Shown: piece after piece, positions 45,541 to 56,740 of the stretch
Layout: every line of letters begins with the position of its first letter
Numbering within the stretch: position 1 is the stretch's first letter
Source: Penicillium oxalicum
Taxonomy: Eukaryota > Ascomycota > Eurotiomycetes > Eurotiales > Aspergillaceae
Assembly (NCBI RefSeq): GCF_001723175.1
Contig: NC_064652.1
Location: forward strand, 2,418,001 to 2,482,000
Direction: 5' to 3'
DNA: 64,000 bases
Program-made: the position numbers and the translations under genes
Notes under the pieces: generated by a model
What the model was told of the DNA's origin: nothing
Seen by the model: the letters and a program-made list of their open reading frames with translations, nothing else
Database searches by the model: none

Positions 45541-47529
45541 ATGACATCCAGGCCAGGTTCAGTGGCTCCAAAGGGCCGTTCACGTCGGTCGGGCACTCCC
45601 TGGACCCGCGGCGGATGTATCACTTGCAAAGCACGCCGCAAAGGTGGCTGTGACCGAGCCACTCCCAGGTAGTCTTTGTCCGTTTGATTTTCGCCGTCAC
45701 AACACGGCAGTGTCTGATTGAGAGACTGACAATGTCTATCGCAGCTGCAACAACTGTCTCAAAGTCGGGCGGGTCTGCGAGGGATATGGCGATCTATGGG
45801 TCACCCCACTTGATCCCTCTGCCCCGGTGTTCAAGGCAGATCGAAGTCCGAAAAGACGACGGTTGAATACCTCGTCGCCAGTGTCGTTGGAGCCGAAATC
45901 ACCGTCGCCGTCGCCGTCGCCTTCACTCACGACGTCTTTGAATGATCAGCGAGAGGAATGGCGACTGGATTCGCCGGCGACACCAGATCAATCAAGTCTG
46001 TTTTCTCCGCAATGTCGGATCATCGACACCGAGGCAGAGAATGCGGCTGAAGAGCAATGTTCCGAAGATCAAAGCATTCTTGCGCGGATCGTGACGCCGC
46101 AGGGCATTCTCAGCCATCTTTCAGGCAATGAAGCTCACTATCTGCAATATCACGAGGCGATGGGCTCCCAGCGTCTGGCGAATCTCGAGAGCGAGCAGAA
46201 TCCTCTCCGATCATTCCTCATTCCCCGCGCCATGTTTTCCCCTCTTCTCATGAAGGCAGTGTGTGCCATCTCCGCGATGCATCTTTTTAATCGGACAGAA
46301 AGTCCCGATGCCAAGTTCGCATCTATTGACTTCTACGGCCGGGCCTTGCGGGGGTTGCGCGGCATTATAGAAGAGTCGGCCACGAAAGCGATACCCGATG
46401 ATGCGCTGCTAGCCGTGGGTATGATGTGTAAATATGAAGTTGTTCGAGGCAGTGTGAAGCAGTGGGTGGTACATTTAAAGGCACTGCACCGACTCATTTT
46501 GTCTCGGGTGGGTTGGGTACAATGGATCCCGAGGCAGCGCAATTTCTGCGTGGACTGTATGGTTTTATCCCCTTCTCACGTTGTTTTTGGTGTTTTGATT
46601 GAAGCGGCCATGACCGTGCCATGCCCCGTTCTTTTCCCGGTTTCCTCTGAGCTGACATGTTGATGCAGGTACATCTATGCGTATAGCATGGGACAAATCA
46701 GTAATCAGAAGAAAGTCTGTGGAAGATTGATCCTCCCAGACACAGACACGGAGACGCCACGGCTTAATATTTATCTCGGATTCACCGAAGAGCTTTTGAA
46801 ACTCTGCGCGTCTATTGCAGAGCTCCCATCTCTTCAGGACGACGGTATCTCTCTGCGTCTGGCGGTTGCCTCAATGTTTGTTGCGCCTCCTGAATCTCCG
46901 CCCCCCCCCCCCCCCCCCCCCCCCCCGAGCCGAGATCAACCATGAAATATAGCCTCGAAACCCACTTTGGCTAACAAGTGTCTAATACTCTCAGCAACGA
47001 CTCTCTTCTGCATTGGACATCGTCTTCGTCTCGATTAAATATCCCTCAAGATCTCACAAAGTCCACCTTGACCCGGCTCAAGCTCGTCGCCGAATGTTTT
47101 CGTGATGCCGGGTTCATTTACTTGCATTCAATCCTCGAACGGATAAAAACAGGCACGTCTACCCCATGTGACGACACCTCCGGCTCGAACGATTGGTCAT
47201 CTCTCGTGACGACACCCAAAGACGTTGCTATCAATCGACTTTTGAGCCGCATCCAAACCTTCCCACTAGGTGATCACTGTGAATACTCGGCTCTTACCTT
47301 TCCGCTTTTCATTGCCGGGGCAGAAAGCGAAGTCTTTGAGTATAGAGACCTCGTGCTTCGGTCGTTTGGGAAGTTGCAGGAAAACTTTGGAATTGGAAAT
47401 ACCATCCGAGCCAAGGAGGTTCTGTGTGCCCTGTGGGTTCGACGGGATGCCGCTCAGCAGGATAGATCTGTGAAGGTGCATTGGATGGATGTTTTGGAAG
47501 AGTTGCAGTGGGATTTGAATCTTGCTTAG
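45541..47529 (+). CDS. Zn2Cys6 transcription factor with fungal TF domain; one apparent frameshift
   Basis: Exons 45541-45668, 45745-46556, 46669-46875 and 46995-47529. The zinc cluster spans exons 1 and 2: GCITCKARRKGGCDR, then SCNNCLKVGRVCEGYG. All six Cys are present, but the first CxxC to next Cys spacing is seven residues, not the usual six. A fungal-specific TF region follows (RAMFSPLLMKAVCAISAMHL, IPDDALLAVGMMCKYEVV). At GGG 46506-46508 one more G is needed to pass from SR into GGLGTMDPEAAQFLRGL. With it the protein is 560 residues. The third intron (46876-46994) contains a run of 26 C's. Target genes are unknown; such factors often control nearby metabolism or drug response. Confidence 0.85.
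46901..46926. repeat. Poly-C tract (26 C) inside an intron
   Basis: An uninterrupted C run lies in intron 3 of the Zn2Cys6 gene. If unspliced it would encode polyproline followed by a stop. Confidence 0.9.
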
Positions 47530-47759
47530 TTAAAGACTTAATTACATGGTGGATGTACGATAATGCATGAGATCAGGAACATGTCCGAGTATCTTCAAGC
47601 GCTGGAATCACTTACACGGTCGAATGTAAAGTTCCACATAAGAGCAATCTATTGGTATTTGCCAAAGTCGAGAGTACTTTATTAGTGAACGCGGTTGTTC
47701 TTTTTTTCCTCATTTCATTTTTAAATGATCTTGGAGGCTTTGAGTCCATAAATTCATTG

Positions 47760-49707
47760 TTAACTCAAAGCCATCTGGACTTCATCACTTAACCCCATCT
47801 CCCGTTCGGCACGTTCCGTTCCTCCAGCTGCCCGAGTGCTCCATCGATCATGCCGATCGTGCGAGTGTGCGGCATCTTTGTCGCGCAAACTGGCACTATC
47901 ACTCGTATTCAGACTGCCCTCCCGAGCACTATATTGTGATGGCCGGCGAGAGCTCTGAATGCTAATGGGCCGCGTGGGTCGGGAGTTGCTCGAACCGGGG
48001 GTATCTGTGAACTTTGCGCCACTTGTGCGGCCAATGTCAACGGACGAGCCACGGCTGGGTTGCTCTGAATTCCCTTCTTTCGTGTCATCCTTGCTGTTGA
48101 ACCATCGCCGACGTCGTGCTTTCAGGGGAGAGTCGTGGGAAAGACTTTTCGCGTCAGCCTCGTCTTCTTGTTTATCCTGCCCTTGCACCCGGTCTCGGTT
48201 TTTCTGGAGGGCCTGTGTCAAGTGAGAGATGGCCTCTGAGGGTTTATCCTGGTGGTCGACCAGTTCAGCGTCGCGATACCACTTGCGTCGCCGGGTGTAC
48301 CGATCCCATCCGTCCTGGCCTCGTCGGCCGTCGTTCCACTGACAGGAGGTTAGTTGACAACGCGTCAGGATTTTGCAGAGTATCGGGCTATATAAGTCCC
48401 CCAATCATACCTTATTATCATAGTATATCCATCCCTCGCTGGAACTCTTATGGACGGACTTCCCCTTTCCGGAATTATCGACGCCTTCCACCCGCCACTC
48501 GCTCCCTTCAACCCACCGCCACTTTGCATCCCCCGTCTGCACATCCGGCAACTCAAAGCTCTCCTTGGGTGGAACGGGGTTCAAATGTTCATCTGTCCAA
48601 GGAGCGCGCTCGGACGGGAATAAAGAATACGTCCAGCCGATACCAAGCCACCGGCGCTGATTCTCGTAGACAACGAATGTAAATCGTACACCCGACGAGT
48701 TCCCCCGACGTCGACTCGAAATATTCAGACCTTTGTTTTGCGTATTGGGTTTTTCATTGGTACTAGAGCCATCGGCAATTGACAGCCCGGTGATGATAGA
48801 AAGCAGTCGGCGCACCGATCGTGATCGCCATAGTATCACACGCGAGACCCGGGCCGGCCTCGAGTGGTAAGTGAGGAAGATTGTGCCGACGCACATGACG
48901 ACTCGTCGTGAGGTGATGATGTGGAAAGGGGGCAGAGTCAGGATGATCCAGACAGGGGTAACTAAGAGGATCCGAATGAAGAGAGCAATCAAAGCCGGCC
49001 GTGTGGTGGCAGAGGTCGGTGTCCGCTGTGTTGATAGGAAGTCCGTCAGTTCCAGTAAAGGCTCCAGAAGGATGTGACATCGTGTTGTGAAGATGCGCAG
49101 CGTTTCCACAATGTCATCCAGGCTCTTTTGCTGCCGGCCATTCTCCGTAGAAGCCTTCCGCCGATGCTTTTCCCCCGTTGAAGTGGTCGATGATAGCGGC
49201 GAGTACCGACGGCTGTACATGCCGAGAATCAAGCCAACCACCACCAGGATCGGACCGGTCCTAAGAATGATCACATCACTATAGAGGACGACGGTCCAGA
49301 ACGTGGCGACAAGCAAGAAGCTCTGCCATGGGTCTCCGGTTGTCCATGTGAGAAGGCCGACGAGTTTGTTGAGGGGAAGAAGGAACGGATGTGAGTAGGC
49401 AAGAGCTCGAGTGATGGCAGGCGGCGTGGCTACCAGTAGGGGTGATTTGCGATGGACGATCACACTGGACCGCTGCCGCGAGGTTGAAGCCGAACCGGCG
49501 ATGGTGGACGGGGAGAACGCAGCAATTGTGGGAGGCTGAGAGGAATCGGCCAGGCCATCCTGCGGCTGCAAAGTGGGTGCCATGGACATCCACGGAAGAT
49601 CTTCTGTTTCTGGGTGTAAGCTCGACGGTCGACAGTGTCGGCAAGAGAGCACGAGCGCGAGCGCGCAAAAAAAGCATCCGCGATGGGCACGTACCGAAAG
49701 CTGCCAT
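47760..49707 (-). CDS. Peroxin of the Pex23/Pex30 dysferlin family
   Basis: Exons 49707-49695, 49609-48411 and 48338-47760 give 596 residues. The 13-nt first exon supplies MAAF before ETEDLPWMSMAP. The N-terminal half carries a Pex24-like membrane region with a reticulon-like pair of hydrophobic stretches (ILVVVGLILGMYSRRYSP and LIALFIRILLVTPVWIILT). A dysferlin domain follows in two halves: VRFTFVVYENQRRWLGIGW to TDEHLNPVPP, and WRWVEGSEWRVEG, EGWIYYDNK, WDRYTRRRKWYRDAELV. The last 150 residues are Ser/Arg-rich. Relatives (yeast Pex30-32, Pex28/29) sit in the ER at peroxisome-ER and lipid-droplet sites and shape membrane and regulate peroxisome number. Which paralogue it is cannot be told. 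Confidence 0.86.
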
Positions 49708-51567
49708 CCAATTACAAGGACTTCATCGGGCGCAAGGTCAGCTCATGAGGCTGTTGCATGAGCATTTTCCGGGGGTGTGTCTGATCAAAAGCTCTTAAGC
49801 GAACATGAAGAGCGGTCCATCTCGGTTCAAAAGTTGATCTGCGGGGGCTGAAGTTGGTGGGCATGTGACACTCCCGGCATGATGCAACTTGGCCGCTCAG
49901 ACGACTATCCGGCGAGTGACTGGTGAAATACGTGGAATTCGAATGCCTTTTATGTTTTGGTCGATTGCACTGGGATGACAAACTTGAATTCATTTGATAA
50001 TTGCTTCTTTTCTGTCCCAACAAGTGACTGGTATGTCCAAAGAAGCCAAGATTTCCATTCTTGACTCTAAGTTGCAATCGTTATCATATCCTCGGTCAAG
50101 CGATCAAGAAGCCATGTCAGGCTCGGATGTGGGCCTGATCGTCCCCCCTATGTAGTACATGGACTTGTCGAGTATCGTTTTGATCATGTGAATGACGAGA
50201 TTACTGTTGAACGACCACAATCTTTGCTTCAACATGTTCTGCGGCTTTCAAGAGGACTCGACGTCCCCAATGTTCCTTGAGGCCACTCTCCCTATCACCG
50301 TATTCGCTACCTCCTAACAGTTGTGACGCTTTCGGGTCCTTCAATACAACCTGATCTTATCGACGCGGATTTGGATATCTTCCAAATGTGAGGAATCTCC
50401 TTTTCATTTAGTAGAAACGCTAGACCTGGCCGAGTATCATTCATTTGGATGTTGGGGATTAGATACATCCTTCTCGATGTTTCGAACATTTCCTTGTAGC
50501 CGAGCTGCATTATTGATCAAGAACTCTTTTACCACATGAACATACTTTTTTCTGTCTCGACGTAGTGAGTAATTAAAATCTTGGGGGCAGATGCTTGAGC
50601 ATTGATCAAATATTTTGATGCGGTCTTCGGTAACAACTGCAGCATTGTCACTATATCGACTGATAATCCTTGAGCCACTACGTCATGCGCCGGGATGGCA
50701 ACATTCCACGTGATGCCATGTTCATGTATCGCCGACTGACATTCAATACCCGACACACGTACGTTATTGGCCTGATAGTAGATTGGAATTGCATACCAGC
50801 TATCAGAAGAGTGAACAATGTAGGATCCACTATATAAGCCCTATTGAAAGATTGAGAATAGTTCATTATGTGACTGAACAAGATCGACATCCTGATCGGA
50901 GACTCAGTCATCAAAAACAGTCTCCAAGGCTAAAAGCCAAGACGCCGACCTCAATACATCGCTACCTGGTAGACTGGACGCCCGTCAAGGCTTCTGAGAG
51001 AGGATTCGCCACTGCAAGATAGAGGTGGTTAAGGCACACAGCCGCGTGGGTTTCTGGAGAGGTCAAAAGGGAAACGCTTAAGGGACTTTTTTCAAACTGT
51101 ATCAACTCAACTGTTCCGTCAAGAATCAATGCAGAATATTCAGGACTATTTCATCAATCTTCTCTTCGAGGATGAGGCGTGCTCTATTTCAAGGTTGGAT
51201 GCCCATGTCCATGTGTAATTTGTACTCTTTGCCGGGTATCCATACATTCGGGCGCTCGTTGAGCAATTGGTTCGGGGACATGGTAAGGTGTCAAAGATGG
51301 CCTGGTCCCATCATGAAGTCGATCGATATATTCCGAGCGCTCCGATAAGCCTGGTCCATATAGCCATTGATAAAATTCCAAGGAATTCATGTCTTTCCCA
51401 AAGGGTCGCCAGCTTGTTGTTGTGGCTCGGTATCGACGTCGATGAGCATACTTTCAACTCGCCGACTCCCGGCGCTAAAACACGCCGCCGAAATTTTCCC
51501 CTTCTTCTTCCTTCCATCTCCTAGTGACCACCGCCCACCCCCTGGACCAGACACATAAGCTGCCGAC
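49708..51567. other. Intergenic, 1.9 kb, relic-like ORFs only
   Basis: This span is visibly richer in A+T than its flanks. Between 50300 and 50920 the minus strand holds three overlapping 67-78 codon ORFs in shifted frames (for example around KTASKYLINAQASAPKIL), which could be an old decayed gene. No family is recognised. The last 100 bp are the CT-rich PAM16 promoter. Confidence 0.45.
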
Positions 51568-52061
51568 ATGGTAAGATGATTCAATTCAATCCGGACTGAT
51601 CTGTGCATCCGAATCCAAGATCTCAAATTTCTGACACTTTCTCTACCCCATCTTAGGCTCACCGTCTCGTCACTCAAGTCATCGTCACCGGAGCCCGGGT
51701 TTTCGGCCGCGCCTTCGCCGAAGCCTACAAACAAGCCCAGGCCTCCGGCAAATACGCCGCGCAGAAGAAGAATGGTGGGAGTGCGTTTTCCTCGTCGGGT
51801 CTGAGCCTTGATGAGGCTTGCAAAATCTTGAATGTCAAGCCTCCGGGGGCCGGTGAGACCAGCCTCGAACATGTGATGGAGCGCTTCAAGAAGCTCTTTG
51901 ACATCAACGACCCGAAACAAGGTGGCAGCTTCTACCTCCAGAGCAAGATTCTTCGGGCTCGAGAACGGATAGAAATGGAAGTCCGTGAGGCAGAGCGCAA
52001 GGCCGCGATGGAGAAGGAGCTCCGCGAAGGGTGGAATCCCAAGGTCTACAAGGACCGGTGA
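51568..52061 (+). CDS. PAM16: Mitochondrial import motor subunit Pam16/Tim16
   Basis: Coding exons are 51568-51570 and 51657-52061, giving 135 residues. The first coding exon is just the ATG; a GTAAGA donor follows at once. The protein reads MAHRLVTQVIVTGARVFGRA, an N-terminal membrane-anchoring segment. It has a degenerate J domain near 60-110: GLSLDEACKILNV, VMERFKKLFDIND and GGSFYLQSKILRARERI. The HPD triad of true J proteins is absent, as expected: Pam16 binds Pam18 and holds back its stimulation of mtHsp70 in the TIM23 import motor at the inner membrane. Length fits the family. Confidence 0.95.
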
Positions 52062-54225
52062 AGGATGGGTTGATCGGTTCCGAGATCTGCAAGGACTGGA
52101 TTCTTTCCTTCTGATTAATTCCCGCTTCGCGATCTCGTGCGCTCCGTTCTATATGCTCGTTTTGGCATCGACGCGACCGCCACCTGTCTTGGCTTGGCCA
52201 TGAGAGTAGCCTTGCTTCCGAGTCCGCCGCGGGCGGGCATGTTCGAACCCTCCGATCGCGTTTCTGAAGTCAGCTCATCACTTTTTATTCCGATTTGGCA
52301 TAGCATGGCGTTACACTTGCTTTGGGGAGATGGTGGGAAAGACGCATTGTCCGAGAGACTGGGGAGACTGTTTTCTCGTCAACCACGAGGTTCTTCGACG
52401 CTCCTACGTTCGCCGCCTGTCTTTTACTTTTTTTCTTATTGTTTTTTTGCCTTCTACAGGGTCCAGATATTCCTGGGTTCCGTCTGTGTATACCATCTGC
52501 GAATCCTCTGTTTTTGTCTTTGTTCTTCATCCCCTCATCCCCGACACTCCCCGCTCTTCCTCGGTCTGAATAGGACCTGGGATCAGAAAAAGAAAATTCA
52601 TGTACTATATGGTGATGTACAATGTAGATTTTGGAAAGTGATCTACCAAATCTGGTATAATGACAAGGCCTTTAGACTGATGATCCAAGTGAAATCCTAC
52701 TCGATCTCTATCTAGGCTGAACATGTATCCTTCTGAACTAAGGTCGGGCAGGTCCCATTCTACCGGACAATCTACGAAACTTGCTCAACTGGTAAAGTAC
52801 AAATCGTCGCGATATCCATTTGCTGTCAAGCGAAGCACACGCTGTGTTGGATCAGAATATCGAGGCAACGTGGAGCTCATCCAGTCTGTTCCCTCTCTGA
52901 TCCCCAATCAAGCCTGGTGTAGCGCAAATTCTATCTTTCAAATTCGGTAGTCATGTCTGTGTCTGCTGTGTCGATCATTTCAGGCTTGACTTTACTCCTC
53001 TCCTTCGCCAATAGCATCGTGTTGGATACATGGACCATGCTACGAGGACCCGGGGCAGACAAAAACGCCAAAACTGACCTGGCGGATCAAGATGTCTAAG
53101 AATGATTTTCATTTGGCATTGCTTGACAGTTAATTACCTGGAGCTTTTCTCGTCAAAGATGCCCAAATTTCCAAGTTCATTTCCCGTCATTATACCATGA
53201 CATATGCCCTAATGGGGACTAGGTGAGTGGGAGGATAGCACCTAGAAAAGTCAAAGGTTACTCAAGACTAAGTACCGATCAGACAGTCTATAAATATGCA
53301 GACGCATTCGAGGAATGGCCGGTGATGTTTACCTTTGGTGCGTCGACACACCGCCTTCATTTGGTGCCTTCTGCACAATGATATTGCACCAAGTACCTAG
53401 TACATGGACGAACTGTGTCTGCATTGCGGGTGTACAAGTGTCCGTTACTTCCAGGTACTTGAGTGTCGATCGGTGCGGCCTAGACCTTGTGCAGTCCCCA
53501 AGTAACGTGAGGGCCCATGACGAGCCCATCTTGCATCATCCCGAGTCCCCCTCCATGTCTCCTTCCATCACCTTCAAACTTTCAGGAACACGATCTAGCG
53601 TGGACCAGGATCAACTAACCCTCGTCGCCCTTTGCCAACTTTTCCCAGATGCGGCCGATTTTCCTTTGCCTCTCCGGCCGATGATGGCTCACGAGTGGCT
53701 GATCGGTCCACTAGGCTATAGGGTATCATCGGTCGCAGCCATGGCGCCATCAGTAAAGCGGAGCTCGGCTCAATTCAATCGAATCCGATCTTACTCCTGC
53801 TGGCGCGATCTCGATTCGATCTCGGAGATTAGGGAAACCCTGTTCCTGTGGTTGACCCTTTATCAGGCTCACTATGTCCGGTCCAAAGAGCGTACGGAGC
53901 ACGGAGCGAAGAGGGTAGACTGAACTCTTAGACCACGACTAGCTGCCCTGGACCCGTCAGATACACCATCTCCCCCACGTCCCGCGAAACTACAACGAAA
54001 GAAGGGACAAAAAAAAGACTAAAATAAAGGAGACTCGCTCGCATTTAGTGCCCGTCATTACTGATAATCAGATTATTCTTCACTGCTTCCTCCTCTTCCT
54101 CTTCTTTTTCTAACACCCCTCCTGGTCCTCCCGCTGACCACCCCACTATCATTGCCTCTTTTTTTTTTTTTATTTCTTCCTATTCGGTCCAGCTTAACCA
54201 GAACGTCTCCCACCCCAGATTCACT
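52062..54225. other. Intergenic, 2.2 kb
   Basis: A T-rich part at 52400-52560 looks like PAM16 3' sequence or a neighbouring UTR. A 202-codon ORF at 53315-53923 has no motif and odd composition, so I do not call it. Near 54010-54180 purine then pyrimidine-rich tracts precede the ARA2-like gene, typical of a fungal core promoter. Confidence 0.5.
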
Positions 54226-55686
54226 ATGAGGCCTCAATCCCCGCTGTCCGCGGACCTGCCTCCGCTGATTATGGGCACAGCGACATTCAACTCTCAATAC
54301 AATGCTGATCCATTTGCCCTGCCAACCACCGAACTCGTCCATCGCGCTCTATCGCGCGGCATTCGCGCCTTCGACACATCACCCTACTACGGCCCCGCCG
54401 AAGAACTTCTCGGCCGGGCCCTAGTCACAGAATTTGTGCAAACACACTTCCCTCGCGACTCTTATCGTCTGCTGACCAAGGTTGGCCGGGTCTCGGGTGC
54501 ATCCTTTGACTACTCGCCCGCGTGGGTCCGATACAGTGTTCGTCGCAGTCTGCGCCGTCTGCATACAGATTACCTCGACGTCGTGTACTGCCATGACGTG
54601 GAGTTTGTCTCCCCCGCCGAGGTCCTCGCCGCCGTGACCGAACTGCGTCGACTGCGCGACGAAGAGGGTCTGTTGCGGTATGTCGGAATCTCGGGATACC
54701 CGGTTGAGGTGCTTAGTTCCTTGGCGGAGATGATTCTCCAGGAAACAGGCGAGCCATTGGACATCGTCATGTCCTATGCCAACTACACCTTGCAAAACAC
54801 CCGACTGCGTTCACTGGCATTGCCGCGACTACTTGCTGCAGGCGTGGACGTGGTTCCGAATGCCTCCCCCTTGGGCATGGGATTGCTTCGTCGAGACGGT
54901 GTTCCGATCGGGTCGATGGGTGACTTCCACCCCGCGCCGGATGCGCTGCGCACAGCCATCCAGTCTGCCGCACAATGCACCTCGCACAGCGGCGAAAAGT
55001 TGGAGGTTGTGGCGATCCGGTTTGCGCTCGAGTCCTGGCTACGTGCGGGCGCTAAAGCTGGTGCACTGGGTGCACCACTGGCTCGCTCGACGGACGCGGA
55101 CCCTGGGTTCTTGTCCGTGGCGAACCTCGGCACGGGCAGGAGACTAGGGGTCAGTGTCATGGGAGTGAGTAACATTGACGAGCTGGATGAAACACTCCGT
55201 GTTTGGCACAGTATCTTGGACGGACTGGAGAGCTGGGACGAAGACGAGGACACAGAAGGAGAATTGGACCTGGAGAAACAAATAATGTCCATGGGCCCCT
55301 CCTCTACATCACCCCAAGCAGCAGCAGCAACAGAGAAACATGAAAGCGAAAATGGTGCCGTCCCATCCCAAGTCCAGGCACCCGCCATCCTCACGCCCTC
55401 GGAGGGTCTCATCACAGACCGCGCATGGTCTCACACTCGGCGCGCCAAGATCTTGCAATTGGCCAAGGAGGTGCGGGATGTTCTGGGCGCAGAATGGGTC
55501 GATTACGTCTGGGCCAGCCCGCCCCCGAATTTCAAGAACACACTGCCAGATGACCATATTGCTGCGAAGAGATTAATCGAGGCCGAGGAGGCGGAGGGCA
55601 CGCAGGCACTGCCGTCTCCGGCCGCCTCTATTCATGACGAGCCCGTGTTGACGCCACCACTGGATGCACAGCCCCAGCTGGCATAG
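54226..55686 (+). CDS. ARA2: D-arabinose 1-dehydrogenase-like aldo/keto reductase (Ara2 type)
   Basis: One exon of 486 residues. The N-terminal 330 residues form an aldo/keto reductase barrel with the catalytic tetrad visible as Asp50 and Tyr55 (AFDTSPYYGPAEE), Lys85 (LLTKVGR) and His123 (VVYCHDVEF). The IMGTATFN start and the YVGISGYP and SYANYTLQN strands are typical of the L-fucose/D-arabinose dehydrogenase branch. Yeast Ara2 oxidises D-arabinose with NAD+ toward erythroascorbate, an antioxidant. An insertion with an acidic linker (about 340-385) and a C-terminal extension with DRAWSHTRRAKILQLAKEVR make it longer than yeast Ara2 (about 335). The true substrate is an inference. Confidence 0.87.
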   Translation: MRPQSPLSADLPPLIMGTATFNSQYNADPFALPTTELVHRALSRGIRAFDTSPYYGPAEELLGRALVTEFVQTHFPRDSYRLLTKVGRVSGASFDYSPAWVRYSVRRSLRRLHTDYLDVVYCHDVEFVSPAEVLAAVTELRRLRDEEGLLRYVGISGYPVEVLSSLAEMILQETGEPLDIVMSYANYTLQNTRLRSLALPRLLAAGVDVVPNASPLGMGLLRRDGVPIGSMGDFHPAPDALRTAIQSAAQCTSHSGEKLEVVAIRFALESWLRAGAKAGALGAPLARSTDADPGFLSVANLGTGRRLGVSVMGVSNIDELDETLRVWHSILDGLESWDEDEDTEGELDLEKQIMSMGPSSTSPQAAAATEKHESENGAVPSQVQAPAILTPSEGLITDRAWSHTRRAKILQLAKEVRDVLGAEWVDYVWASPPPNFKNTLPDDHIAAKRLIEAEEAEGTQALPSPAASIHDEPVLTPPLDAQPQLA

Positions 55687-56740
55687 AGAGAACGAAGAGC
55701 TGGAATTTCAAAGAAATAAAGAGCTGGCCTTTTGGCCAGCCGCCCACCCCGCAATGTAATGACAAGATCGTTCTATGATCATTGTTCACGTTGGTCTCGG
55801 TTTCACGTTCAGTGTCCATGTCGACACATGTCGAAATCCGACCTGTCGATTTTGTGGCTTTCCTGCGGCGGAGGTCGATCAAAGTAAAAGCCCAAAAAAA
55901 ACAGCGCCATGTCAATAATTCCACAATCAACACACATCTCCAATTCCACCGGTAGTTGAACCAGTTGATTCGTGAACTCGTCACCACCTGACCCTCGTAT
56001 GCTCCGGTTCCTCTCCAAGAATTTGCCTGTAGCACACTCTTGATGAGAAAGGAATTGAGAGAGGGAGTTGGTGGAGAGGGGGCGAAAAAGCAAATGTTCT
56101 TCAAAACCAGCCGGATCCGATATAAACGGGGTTCCGTTTCGTACTGGGGCAGTTCCATTGATCACTAGAAAGAAGAAGAAAAAAAAAGGAAAATAGTAAA
56201 TACCTGGTCAGGATGTCTTCCAGCCTCGTGGAGAGGTCGTACAAAGAAACATGTGGGTTGGCTGGAAATGTCAAGATCCCACTTCTCAAAATGGAGGTTG
56301 TCCACTTGGTCATTTAGACCACGCGAGCCCGGGAGCTTCCTTGGTACGCGCAGAGATACCCGCCGAAAAACTCGGTTCTCATGTGGTGATTCAACACACA
56401 TGGTCCTGGATGTAAGCAATAATGACAGGCTTATCAGACAAATTGACAACAAATATGATAACAAAAATGTCCCCGCAATCAGGCGAAGGCGTTAAGGTGG
56501 AGACCGCTTCTTCAGTCCTGAGAACACTCAAATGACCAAGAGGCCAGAACGGGTAACTCAATAATGCCAACCAGTGCCAGTTGTGCGCATCCAACTCATG
56601 ACTCTGTCAAGTAAAAATAACAATGGAAGAACTGAAAAGGGGGTATATCGAACAGGCGGTCGAGCACGAGAGAAGCAGACAGGCAAACCGAATCATCACA
56701 GTCGTCAGAACCTCTTATATGGCGATGCGACATTGCATCC
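55687..56740. other. Convergent spacer with possible decayed or small spliced gene
   Basis: ARA2-like and TRF4-like genes converge. On the minus strand two coding-like frames lie on either side of a GTATTT..TTTCTAG intron (56204-56166). One spliced reading from ATG 56313 gives a 57-residue peptide ending NPVYIGSGWF. Another frame beyond the acceptor stays open for 118 codons but is out of phase. No family is recognised. Confidence 0.35.

Noticed and set aside
46876..46945. Polyproline extension ending in SRDQP as the end of the Zn2Cys6 factor
   Set aside because: Splicing from GTTTGT at 46876 to CAG at 46994 removes the C-run and keeps frame into a further 178 conserved-looking codons.
53315..53923. 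202-codon plus-strand ORF between PAM16 and ARA2-like gene
   Set aside because: No recognisable domain, irregular composition, and GTAC-type spacer words run through it. It is probably a chance frame.
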